From Paraburkholderia acidisoli (GTDB taxonomy: Bacteria; Pseudomonadota; Gammaproteobacteria; Burkholderiales; Burkholderiaceae), in NCBI RefSeq assembly GCF_009789675.1, contig NZ_CP046914.1, positions 62,001 through 126,000 of the forward strand: DNA of 64,000 nt, read 5' to 3'. The position numbers and the translations under genes are program-made. Below are positions 18,360-26,159 of the stretch, in pieces. The notes under the pieces were generated by a model. The model saw only the letters and a list, made by a program, of their open reading frames with translations, was not told where the DNA came from and did no database searches. Numbering within the stretch: the stretch's first letter is position 1; the number at the start of each line of letters is the position of its first letter.

Positions 18360-18666
18360 TGCAGCGCTCCTTGTGATCGATGAGAAGTCCGGGCTCGACG
18401 CGAGACTATCCCGCTAGTCGCCAGGCAAGTCATCGTAGAGACGCGGCGGCGCGCGGTCTTTCGCGATCCCATCGTATTTTTTGGGAAATGCGGAGAATCC
18501 GGCGCACGCGCGCGGCGCGGCTTACCGCATTTAACCGCGCTTAACTACCGGTGCGGCGGCGTGCGCGGCATACTGAATTCTTCGTGGTGCGCGGGCTTCG
18601 CGTGAGAGGACGCCGTGCGCACCGGCATCGTCTGATCGCCTCGAACGCGACAGGCAAGGGACAGCC
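18360..18666. other. Intergenic stretch between the BON gene and the crotonase gene
   Basis: These 307 bases lie between divergent genes and should hold both promoters. I see short T/A-rich patches (around 18475-18485 and 18530-18545) but no promoter, operator or RNA that I can defend. Confidence 0.5.
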
Positions 18667-19521
18667 ATGATCAAGATCGTTCACCCGGTTCAGGACCGGT
18701 TCGCCGACCTGGACGGCTTCCGCGTGGATCACGCGGAACGCGGCGCGCGCGCCGACATCGTGCTCGACCGCGCGCCGCTCAACCGCATCACGTTGCGGCA
18801 ATGCGAACAGTTGCGGCTCGTGTTCGAAGCGCTCGACGACGACCCCGCCGTGCGCGTCATCGTCGTGCGTTCGGCGCACGAGCATTTTTGCGGCGGCCGC
18901 GAACTGGAGCACTTCCGGCATGCCTCGCGCGAGCAACTCGCGAAGCAGGCGTGGAGCGTGGCGTCGCCCGCGCGTTGCAGCAAGCCGGTGATCGCGGCCA
19001 CGCGCGGCTATTGCTTCGGCGTGGGACTCGAACTCGCGCTGGCCTGCGATTTTCGCATCGCCACCGAGGCGACGCTGTACGCGCTCGCCGAACAGCGGCC
19101 CGAGCGGCCGGGCCAGGTGCCGGGCTCGGACGGCGCGGCGCGGCTGCAAAAAATGGTGGGTATCGGCCGCGCGCGCGACATCGTGATGCGTTCGCGGCAG
19201 ATTCCGGGTCCGCTCGCGTACGACTGGGGCATCGCCACCGAATTCGTGACCGACAGCGATCTCGAAGCGGCCACCGACGACATGGTGCGCGAGTTGCTCG
19301 CGTATTCGGCGGCCTCGTATCCCGCGGTCAAGCAACTGCTCAACGACATCGACGACACGTGCGCCGCGCGGCTCGAAGCCGGTTCGTCCGCCGACCCGCA
19401 CGCCGATTCTCATGCCGGCCTTCACGCCGACCTTCACGCCAACCCGCGTCCGCGCCATCACGACGCATTCGGCGCTCGTCCCGCTTATGCGCCGCACAAG
19501 GCCATCTCCAACGGCTCGTGA
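18667..19521 (+). CDS. Divergent enoyl-CoA hydratase/isomerase (crotonase) family protein with His-rich tail
   Basis: The 284-residue protein has the crotonase fold: IVLDRAPLNRITL, an oxyanion-hole segment HEHFCGGRELEHF, the helix GYCFGVGLELALACDFRIA and LASYPAVKQLL-like C-terminal helices. In typical hydratases the second catalytic Glu sits in PExxLGxxPGxGG; here the segment reads QRPERPGQVPGSDG, with Glu shifted by one residue, so hydratase activity is uncertain. The last ~45 residues are an extension with short repeats (ADPHADSHAGLHADLHAN) encoded by near-repeats of 12 bases at about 19391-19450. It could be a dehydratase, isomerase or non-catalytic relative. It lies upstream of, and in line with, the LysR gene. 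Confidence 0.75.
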   Translation: MIKIVHPVQDRFADLDGFRVDHAERGARADIVLDRAPLNRITLRQCEQLRLVFEALDDDPAVRVIVVRSAHEHFCGGRELEHFRHASREQLAKQAWSVASPARCSKPVIAATRGYCFGVGLELALACDFRIATEATLYALAEQRPERPGQVPGSDGAARLQKMVGIGRARDIVMRSRQIPGPLAYDWGIATEFVTDSDLEAATDDMVRELLAYSAASYPAVKQLLNDIDDTCAARLEAGSSADPHADSHAGLHADLHANPRPRHHDAFGARPAYAPHKAISNGS

Positions 19522-19736
19522 CGCGGGCCGCTTCGTCTGTCCGTTTGCGGTTCCATGCGCAACGGTCGCGTGATCACAGCGTTCCTCGTGACCGCCGGGC
19601 ACCGCGCCCCGCGGTCGTATCGCCATTGCGCCCGACTCCCGTCCCGCAGCCGCTGCGAGCGGCGCCTTCGCGCCTGCGCCGCACGCGGCGCGCATGGCGC
19701 CCGCCGATCACGCGTTACATGCGCTACATGCGCGCG

Positions 19737-19752
19737 CTATACCAACGTATAG
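19737..19752 (+). promoter_or_regulatory. CTATAC-N4-GTATAG inverted repeat upstream of LysR gene (shared motif site 1)
   Basis: CTATACCAACGTATAG is a 6-bp perfect inverted repeat with a 4-base spacer. Its centre lies about 150 bases upstream of the LysR start at 19895. The same motif occurs in front of the formate dehydrogenase, quinol oxidase and katG genes, so it is a candidate binding site for one regulator. The rest of the 373-base gap (19522-19894) shows nothing else I can name. Confidence 0.6.
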
Positions 19753-19894
19753 GGCGCCTATGCCGATGCGGCAATTCTCTATGCCACGGTAGCGTGGAAT
19801 CGCGCGGGGAAGCTGGCTAAGCTGCTGATGTCGGGTGCCGGGATGCATTGCCCGGCTTGCGACTGTCCTCGCGCGCACGCGACTACGCCAGCCC

Positions 19895-20800
19895 ATGAAA
19901 GCCACCTCCGAAGACTTCTCGATCTTTGTCTGCGTCGTTGCATCGGGTTCGATCACCGCGGCGTCGCAGAGTCTCGGCCTCGCGGCGTCGGCGGTGAGCC
20001 GCTCGCTGTCCAGGCTCGAGGAGAAGGTGGGCGTCACGCTGCTCAATCGCACCACGCGGCGCATGCATCTGACCGAGGAAGGCGCGCTGCTGTTCGATCA
20101 GGCGAAGGACATTCTGCTGCGCATCGAGGATCTCGAAGAACGCCTGACGTCGCGCCGCCAGGCACCGGCCGGGCGTCTGCGCGTGAACGCGACCACGGCG
20201 TTCATGCTGCACGCGATCGTGCCGCATCTCGACGAATTCCGCGGCCTCTATCCCGCCATCGAATTGCAGCTCAACACGAGCGAAAGCGATATCAACCTGC
20301 TCGCCGAAAACACCGACATCGCCATTCGCATGGGCGCGCAAACCGATTCCACCTTACGCGCGCGCCTGCTCGGCACCGACCGTCTGCAGATGGTGGCGAG
20401 CCCCGCCTATCTCGCGCGTTGCGGCGAGCCCGCCGAGGTCGCGGACCTCGCCGCGCACGCGCTGATCGGCTTCAGCGAGCCGGCGAGCCTGAACCTCTGG
20501 CCGTTGCAGGGCGAGGCGGGCGCCGCGTTCCAGTTTCGCCCCGCACTGAGCGCGTCCAGCGCCGAGACCATTCGGCAGCTCGCGCTGGCGGGCCACGGCA
20601 TCGCCTGTCTCGCGAGCTTCGCGACCGCGCGCGACGTGGCCGCCGGGCGGCTCGTGAACGTGATGTCCGAGTCGCTCGCCGATCCCACGCAACCGGTGTA
20701 CGCGGTGTTCTATCGCAACTCGCGCCTGTCGTTGCGCATTCAGTGCTTTCTGGATTTCATGCAGCCGCGCCTGAGGCAGGCGCTGGTGTCTCTCAATTGA
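19895..20800 (+). CDS. LysR-family transcriptional regulator
   Basis: This 301-residue LysR-type regulator has an N-terminal winged HTH (residues about 5-62: FVCVVASGSITAASQSLGLAASAVSRSLSRLEEKVG..LLNRTTR) and a periplasmic-binding-like effector domain (GRLRVNATTAFMLHAIVPHL, INLLAENTDIAIRMGA, LAGHGIACLASF). It belongs to the subgroup with the RLRVNAP-like inter-domain motif. I chose the ATG at 19895, which begins the conserved HTH region; a start 20 codons upstream is unsupported. The gene is followed 24 bases later by the MscS-type channel gene, so it may regulate or be cotranscribed with it. It carries the shared motif about 150 bases upstream. Confidence 0.92.
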   Translation: MKATSEDFSIFVCVVASGSITAASQSLGLAASAVSRSLSRLEEKVGVTLLNRTTRRMHLTEEGALLFDQAKDILLRIEDLEERLTSRRQAPAGRLRVNATTAFMLHAIVPHLDEFRGLYPAIELQLNTSESDINLLAENTDIAIRMGAQTDSTLRARLLGTDRLQMVASPAYLARCGEPAEVADLAAHALIGFSEPASLNLWPLQGEAGAAFQFRPALSASSAETIRQLALAGHGIACLASFATARDVAAGRLVNVMSESLADPTQPVYAVFYRNSRLSLRIQCFLDFMQPRLRQALVSLN

Positions 20801-20824
20801 TACGCGACGCTGACGGGAGCTTGC

Positions 20825-22288
20825 GTGAACGATCCGCTCTTTGCCGGCTTCGTGTTGATCGCCATCGACATCGCGATCTGGCGCTGCGCATGGCCGCGCA
20901 ACGAGGTCGCGCGCCTGGTGGCGCGGCTCGCCGTGTATGCCGCGTTGAGCGCGCTGCTGTTCTCGTCGGGGCTGAGCCCGTTTTCGCACGCCGCCTACGG
21001 CGCTTCGCGCGAGCAGCGCGTGCTCGGGCAGATGCTCGAGATCATCTGGTGGCTCACGGGCGCGCGGCTGTTGACCGTGGTGCTCGACACGCTGTTTCTG
21101 CCGAAGACGTGGCGGCGCCAGCGGCTGTTCGAAGACGTGTTCGGCGCGGTGACGTTTCTGGCCGCCATCGTCGCGGCGCTCGGCTTCGTGCTCGAACTGC
21201 CGATACGCGGACTCGTGGCCACCTCGGGCGCGCTCGCGGTCGTGCTCGGGCTCGCGATCCAGAGCACGCTGAGCGACGTGTTCGCGGGTATCGTCATCAA
21301 CACCACGGAGCCGTACGAGGTGGGCAACTGGGTGGCGATCGACGGCGTGGAAGGCAAGGTGCTGGAGATGAACTGGCGCGCGACGCATCTGCTCACTTCG
21401 GAGGGCAACGTGATGATCGTGCCCAACGCCGTGGCCGCCAAGGCGAAGATCAGCAACAGCAGCCGCCCGCCCACGCTGCACGGCCTGAGCGTCACGCTCG
21501 ACGTCACGCCCGAGGCGCGGCCCGCCGTGGTGCTCGACGCGCTCGCCAGCGCGCTCAAGGGCGTGCGCGCGGCGCTCGCCGATCCCGCGCCGTTCGCGCA
21601 CATCAAGAGCACGGGACCGCAGTCGTTCCAGTACGAGGCGACGCTCTATGTGGACGACATGGGCAAGAAGCTCGCGGCCTCCAACGAGCTTTACGACCTG
21701 TGCTACCGCAACCTCGCGGCGGCAGGCGTCGCGCTGCGGCCGCTCGGCGAACCCTATGCGGCCGACAAGGCCGACGCGCCCGCGGCCGCGCGCGTGCGGC
21801 TGTTGCGCGGCCTCGACCTGTTCGCCGCGCTCGCGCCGGAGGAACTCGAACGGCTGGCCGCCCAACTCGCGCGCAAGGCGTACGCGAGCGGCGAGGTCGT
21901 GCTGGCTTCGGGCGCAGTGCCGCTCGCGTTGAGCATCGTCGAGAGCGGTGTGCTCTCGGCCGCCGCGAGCGAGGACGGCCGCCCGTCCGAAGTGCGGCGG
22001 CTGGGCCCCGGCGACGCCGTCGGCGAAATGGAATTGCTCGCCGGTCTGCCCGCGCGCCTCGCGTTCACCACGCTCACGCGCGCGGTCGTGTATCAGCTCG
22101 GCAAGGACGATCTGTCCACGGTGCTCAAGCGCAATCCCGACGCCGCGCATTCGATGTGCCAGTTGCTCGCGCGCCGCGAGCACGCCATCGACGCGAACGA
22201 ACGCGCCGCGGCGTTACCGCCGTCGGACCCGTCGTTCTTTCACTGGCTGCTCGATCAGGTCAGAAAGCTGCACGACCTCGCGCTCTGA
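20825..22288 (+). CDS. MscS-family mechanosensitive channel with C-terminal cyclic-nucleotide-binding-like domain
   Basis: This 487-residue membrane channel has four or so predicted helices at residues 1-160, the last being the pore-like TM (LVATSGALAVVLGLAIQSTLSDVFAGIVINT), followed by the MscS beta domain (EVGNWVAIDGVEGKVLEMNWRAT, NVMIVPNA). Residues about 325-450 form a cNMP-binding-type domain (LFAALAPEELERLAAQL, GDAVGEMELLAGLPARLAF). The phosphate-cassette Glu is kept, and an Arg lies near the usual place. Channels with this architecture may gate on a nucleotide as well as on tension. It starts with GTG, with GGGAG 6 bases upstream. The next gene also carries a cNMP-type domain, which suggests a shared signal. 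Confidence 0.9.
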   Translation: MNDPLFAGFVLIAIDIAIWRCAWPRNEVARLVARLAVYAALSALLFSSGLSPFSHAAYGASREQRVLGQMLEIIWWLTGARLLTVVLDTLFLPKTWRRQRLFEDVFGAVTFLAAIVAALGFVLELPIRGLVATSGALAVVLGLAIQSTLSDVFAGIVINTTEPYEVGNWVAIDGVEGKVLEMNWRATHLLTSEGNVMIVPNAVAAKAKISNSSRPPTLHGLSVTLDVTPEARPAVVLDALASALKGVRAALADPAPFAHIKSTGPQSFQYEATLYVDDMGKKLAASNELYDLCYRNLAAAGVALRPLGEPYAADKADAPAAARVRLLRGLDLFAALAPEELERLAAQLARKAYASGEVVLASGAVPLALSIVESGVLSAAASEDGRPSEVRRLGPGDAVGEMELLAGLPARLAFTTLTRAVVYQLGKDDLSTVLKRNPDAAHSMCQLLARREHAIDANERAAALPPSDPSFFHWLLDQVRKLHDLAL

Positions 22289-22339
22289 GCGGCGTTCCGG
22301 TCACCCCCTTTCATGCGCACGCCACGCGGGAGAGAACAG

Positions 22340-24157
22340 ATGGACGAGGCACGCAATCCCTGGAGCAATCCGCCGTATTCGGCCGCCGGTCCGGCAACGG
22401 GCGAGGCGGGCGTTCTGCCGATCAATACCCTTGATGCCGAAGGCGCGTTTTCGCCGCTCTTCAGCCGGCAGCAGCAGATGTTTCCCGTGCTGCTCGACGT
22501 GGAAGTCGACAAGGCGCGCGCGTTCGGCAGCATCGTGCGCTGGCGCGCGGGAGACGCCATCTTCACGATGGGGCGGCAAAGCCCCGGCCTGATCGTCGTG
22601 CTGAGCGGCCTGGCCCACGTCGTGCGGCGCGATGCGGTGGGCCGCGTGCATCGCGTGTTCGAATATCGCCCCGGCCAATTCATGGGCGAGATCGCGCAGC
22701 TGTTCGGGCATCCGAGTCTCGGCGACGGCGTCGCGGTCGAGGACACCACGGCCATCGTGGTGGGCACGGAAGACCTGCGCAGCCTGCTGGTGATGGAAGC
22801 CGAACTCGGCGAGAAAGTCATGCGCGCGCTGCTGTTGCGCCGCGCGGGCTTGATCGAGCGCGGCAGCGGGCCGGTGCTGATCGGCGAGTCGACCGATGCG
22901 CGTCTGATCGCGTTGCAGGAACTGCTGCGGCGCAATTCGTACCCGTATTCGCTGATCGACGTGCTCAAGGATGCCGATACGCTGGCGCTCCTGCAGCGCG
23001 TGTCCGCGACGGCGCTCGATTGCCCCGTGGTGATCTGCCCGGACGGCACCGTGCTGCGCGCGCCCGACGGCAATCAGCTCGCGAAGTGTCTCGGCTGGCT
23101 GCCCGATTTCGATCCGGCGCATGTCTACGACGTGGCGATCGTGGGCGCGGGACCGGCGGGTCTCGCGGCGGCGGTCTATGCCGCGTCCGAAGGGCTTTCG
23201 GTGGCGCTGTTCGACGGCTGGGGACCGGGCGGCCAGGCCGGCACGAGCGCGCGTATCGAAAATTATCTGGGGTTTCCGGCCGGTATTTCGGGCCAGGCGT
23301 TGACGTCGCGCGCGTTCATGCAGGCGCAGAAGTTTGGCGTGCACATTTCGATTCCCTCGCGGGTGCGGCGCCTGCGCTGCGAACAGACGCCGCTCGCGAT
23401 CGAGCTGGAAGACGGCCGGCGCGTGGCCTCGCATACCGTGGTGGTGGCGTCGGGCGCGACCTACGTGCGGCCGGCCATCGCCGGACTCGATTCGCTGACC
23501 GGGCGCGGCGTGTTCTTCGGCAGCTCGCCAGTTGAGGCCAAGCTCTGCAAGGGGCTGGAAGTGGCCGTGGTGGGCGGCGGCAATTCGGCGGGCCAGGGCG
23601 TGGTCTATCTCGCCTCGCACGCGAAGCACGTGCACCTGATCGTGCGCGGCGCGAACCTCGAGGCGCACATGTCGCAATACCTCGTCGATCGCATCGCGCG
23701 GCTCGCCAATGTCACGCTCTATGCGGCCACGGAAGTGATCGCCTTGAAGGACGAGGCCGCGGGACTCGCGGAAATCGACTGCGTGGGACCGCGCGGCCCG
23801 CTCGCGTTTCGCGTGAAGCATCTCTTCATGTTCACGGGCGCCGAACCCAACGCGCGCTGGCTGCAAGGCTGCGGCGTGACCACCGACGACAAGGGCTTCG
23901 TGCTCACCGGCGCCGCGGCGCGCGGCGCGGGCGAAAGCCAGGGCGACGCGCACCAGACGCTCGAAACCAGCGTGAACGGCGTGTTCGCGATCGGCGACGT
24001 GCGCTTCGGTTCGATCAAACGCGTCTCGGCGGCGGTGGGCGAGGGCGCGGCCGTGGTCGCGCAGATTCACGGCGTGCTGAACGAGCGGCAGCAACGGGCG
24101 CGCGAGGCGCATGACGCGCGCCCCGCTCAAGCCACGCCGGCCGCGGCGCCGGACTAG
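22340..24157 (+). CDS. cNMP-binding-like domain fused to thioredoxin-reductase-like FAD oxidoreductase
   Basis: The 605-residue soluble protein has residues about 50-170 as a cyclic-nucleotide-binding fold (GDAIFTMGRQSPGLIVVLSG, FMGEIAQLF), about 180-255 as a glutaredoxin/thioredoxin-like segment without CxxC (ALQELLRRNSYPY, VVICPDGTVLR), and 263 onward as a TrxR-type flavoprotein: FAD motif VAIVGAGPAGLAAA, GGQAGTSARIENYLGFP and NAD(P) motif VAVVGGGNSAGQG. The redox CxxC of thioredoxin reductase is replaced by SSPVEA (395-400), so it cannot act as a classical disulfide reductase. The cNMP cassette lacks the phosphate-binding Arg (GHPSLGDGVA). I chose the ATG at 22340 (GGGAGAG 7 bases before); 22313 is an alternative. 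It follows the channel gene by 51 bases. Confidence 0.88.
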   Translation: MDEARNPWSNPPYSAAGPATGEAGVLPINTLDAEGAFSPLFSRQQQMFPVLLDVEVDKARAFGSIVRWRAGDAIFTMGRQSPGLIVVLSGLAHVVRRDAVGRVHRVFEYRPGQFMGEIAQLFGHPSLGDGVAVEDTTAIVVGTEDLRSLLVMEAELGEKVMRALLLRRAGLIERGSGPVLIGESTDARLIALQELLRRNSYPYSLIDVLKDADTLALLQRVSATALDCPVVICPDGTVLRAPDGNQLAKCLGWLPDFDPAHVYDVAIVGAGPAGLAAAVYAASEGLSVALFDGWGPGGQAGTSARIENYLGFPAGISGQALTSRAFMQAQKFGVHISIPSRVRRLRCEQTPLAIELEDGRRVASHTVVVASGATYVRPAIAGLDSLTGRGVFFGSSPVEAKLCKGLEVAVVGGGNSAGQGVVYLASHAKHVHLIVRGANLEAHMSQYLVDRIARLANVTLYAATEVIALKDEAAGLAEIDCVGPRGPLAFRVKHLFMFTGAEPNARWLQGCGVTTDDKGFVLTGAAARGAGESQGDAHQTLETSVNGVFAIGDVRFGSIKRVSAAVGEGAAVVAQIHGVLNERQQRAREAHDARPAQATPAAAPD

Positions 24158-24235
24158 AATCACGCTTTACCCGCACGCACGGCAAGCCTCGCGCAGGCCG
24201 ACTCTTTCCGGTATTCGATTTCAAGGAGCAGGACG

Positions 24236-24532
24236 ATGACTTCCAGTGTCAAGATTGTGGCTATCCTCACGGCGAAAGCGGGCCGCGCCGACGAACTCGC
24301 AACGCTCTTGCGCGGCATGGTCGCGCCCTCGCGCGCCGAGGCGGGCAACCTTCGTTACGATCTCTGGCAGGACTACGATCAGCCCGGCCGCTTCGTCCTC
24401 GACGAGCTGTACAAGGACAACGAGGCGATCACCTCGCACCGCGCCACGCCGCATTTCCAGAACTATCTCTCGCGCATCGCGGAGCTGGGTGAACGCACGG
24501 CGGTGGTCGTGCTCGACGTGGCTAATACCTGA
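24236..24532 (+). CDS. Antibiotic-biosynthesis-monooxygenase (ABM) fold protein
   Basis: This compact 98-residue ferredoxin-like alpha/beta protein of the ABM/YgiN type has VKIVAILTAKAGRADELATLLRGMV, SRAEAGNLRYDLWQD and FVLDELYKDNEAITSHRATPHFQNYL in the usual order. Family members act as cofactor-free quinol or polyketide monooxygenases or as heme-degrading enzymes; many are simply stress-related. The start follows a strong AAGGAG. It is 78 bases after the flavoprotein gene on the same strand and convergent with the formate dehydrogenase operon (30-base gap). The substrate is unknown. Confidence 0.88.
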   Translation: MTSSVKIVAILTAKAGRADELATLLRGMVAPSRAEAGNLRYDLWQDYDQPGRFVLDELYKDNEAITSHRATPHFQNYLSRIAELGERTAVVVLDVANT

Positions 24533-24562
24533 AACCGCGCCGGGCCGCACCGGCTAGCCAGG

Positions 24563-25240
24563 CTAATGCGGCTCGGGCGGCCCGGCGTCTTTCGCTTTCA
24601 GCAGCGAGCGAAACCAGCGCGGATGATGCTTGCGCGCCCAGCCCGGCGTGACATAGCCGTGCAGCATGGCGCCCAGCGTGCCCTGAATCCAGATGCCGGC
24701 GTAGATGTGCACCATGATCGAGAGGATCAGCACGAAGGCCGCGAGCGCGTGCACGAGCGCGCCCAGCCGCACCATGTCGATGGGGAAATAGCCGGAAAAA
24801 TAGCGCCGCCAGATGAGGATGCCCGAAAGCAGCAGCGCGAGCATGCACGGCACGAGCGTCCAGAACAGCATCTTCTGCCCGGCGTTGTAGCGCGCCACTT
24901 CCGGCACGCCTTCCTCGCGATTGTTGAGCACGTCGAGAATATGCATGAGCCAGCGAATGTCGTTCCATTCGATCAGGTTGTGATGCCAGTAGCGCAGCGC
25001 GAGACAGGAGAACGCGCTGAACATCACGAGCCCGATGAACGGATGCAGCACACGCAACCATTGGCCGCCGCCGAACAGTTCGGAAAGCCAGAACAGGGCG
25101 GGATGAAACAGCGCGAGGCCGGAGAGCGCGAGCAGCACGAAGCTGATGGCCGTGATCCAGTGGATGGTGCGCTCGTTCGCGTTGTAGCGCTCGATGAGCG
25201 TCATGCGCGGGGTGGGGGCGGCGGGCTCATTCGCGTCCAT
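24563..25240 (-). CDS. fdnI: Formate dehydrogenase-N, gamma subunit (cytochrome b)
   Basis: This 225-residue membrane subunit carries two b hemes and reduces quinone with electrons from the alpha and beta subunits. Four predicted helices are visible; candidate heme ligands include the His in [10 protein letters not shown], in LRVLHPFIG and in [19 protein letters not shown]. The end is cytoplasmic and basic ([12 protein letters not shown]). I chose the ATG at 25240, preceded by GAGGAG; the open frame extends upstream only as a shadow of the beta gene. The start lies 14 bases inside the end of the beta gene, so the two are translationally coupled. It is the last gene of the operon. Confidence 0.93.
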   Translation of the reverse strand: MDANEPAAPTPRMTLIERYNANERTIHWITAISFVLLALSGLALFHPALFWLSELFGGGQWLRVLHPFIGLVMFSAFSCLALRYWHHNLIEWNDIRWLMHILDVLNNREEGVPEVARYNAGQKMLFWTLVPCMLALLLSGILIWRRYFSGYFPIDMVRLGALVHALAAFVLILSIMVHIYAGIWIQGTLGAMLHGYVTPGWARKHHPRWFRSLLKAKDAGPPEPH

Positions 25241-26150
25241 CTGCAGGCTCCTCGTGCGCGTCGATCTCGGCACGCGCGGCGGCTTCGTCGGACGCGTGCA
25301 CCTTGTTGGGACCGATGCGGATGTAGTGGAAGAAAACCGTGATCGCCGTGAGGAGCAGCATGGCCAGTCCCATGGGCTTGGCGATGCCTTTCCACAGCAC
25401 GACCAGCGGGTTGATGCGCGGCTTGTCGGGCAGGCCGTGATAGAGCGACGGTTGATCGGCATGATGCAGCACGTACATCACGTGCGTGCCGCCCACGGCC
25501 GCCGGGTCGTAGAGGCCTGCCTGCGCGAAACCGCGGTCGTTCAGATCGCGGATCCGGTCGGCCGCCTGCTGCTTCATGTCTTCTTTGGTGCCGAACATGA
25601 TCGCGCCCGTGGGACAGGTTTTCGCGCATGCGGGCTCTTGCCCCACGGCCACGCGGTCGGAGCACAGCGTGCATTTGTAGACGCGATGCTCCGTTTTCGA
25701 CAGGCGCGGAATATTGAACGGGCAGCCCGCGATGCAGTAGCCGCAGCCAATGCAGTTTTCCTCGTGGAAGTCCACGATGCCGTTGGTGTACTGCACGATG
25801 GCGCCGGGCGAAGGGCACGCTTTCAGGCAGCCCGGATCGTCGCAATGCATGCAGCCGTCCTTGCGGATCAGCCACTCGAGATCGCCCTTGGGATTCACGT
25901 ATTCCGTGAAGCGCATGACGGTCCACGAATGCTCGGAAAGATCGCGCGGATTGTCGTAGACGCCCACGTTCTCGCCGATCTCGTCGCGCAGATCGTTCCA
26001 TTCCATGCACGCGGTCTGGCATGCCTTGCAGCCGATGCATTTCGATACGTCGATCAGCTTGGCGACCGTGCCCGTGACGGGCCGCCGGTCGCCCGGCGGC
26101 GCCACGGTCGTCGCGGATAAACGGCGGATGTCCAGCGATTGCATCGACAT
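25227..26150 (-). CDS. fdxH: Formate dehydrogenase-N, beta subunit (4x[4Fe-4S])
   Basis: This 307-residue electron-transfer subunit holds four ferredoxin-type cluster motifs in order: [39 protein letters not shown] and [22 protein letters not shown] single C-terminal membrane anchor follows ([23 protein letters not shown]). It passes electrons from the alpha-subunit molybdenum/tungsten site to the gamma-subunit hemes across the membrane. It begins 9 bases after the alpha stop and overlaps the gamma start by 14 bases. No accessory fdhE gene follows. Confidence 0.96.
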   Translation of the reverse strand: MSMQSLDIRRLSATTVAPPGDRRPVTGTVAKLIDVSKCIGCKACQTACMEWNDLRDEIGENVGVYDNPRDLSEHSWTVMRFTEYVNPKGDLEWLIRKDGCMHCDDPGCLKACPSPGAIVQYTNGIVDFHEENCIGCGYCIAGCPFNIPRLSKTEHRVYKCTLCSDRVAVGQEPACAKTCPTGAIMFGTKEDMKQQAADRIRDLNDRGFAQAGLYDPAAVGGTHVMYVLHHADQPSLYHGLPDKPRINPLVVLWKGIAKPMGLAMLLLTAITVFFHYIRIGPNKVHASDEAAARAEIDAHEEPADGRE

Positions 26151-26159
26151 GGCGCGACC

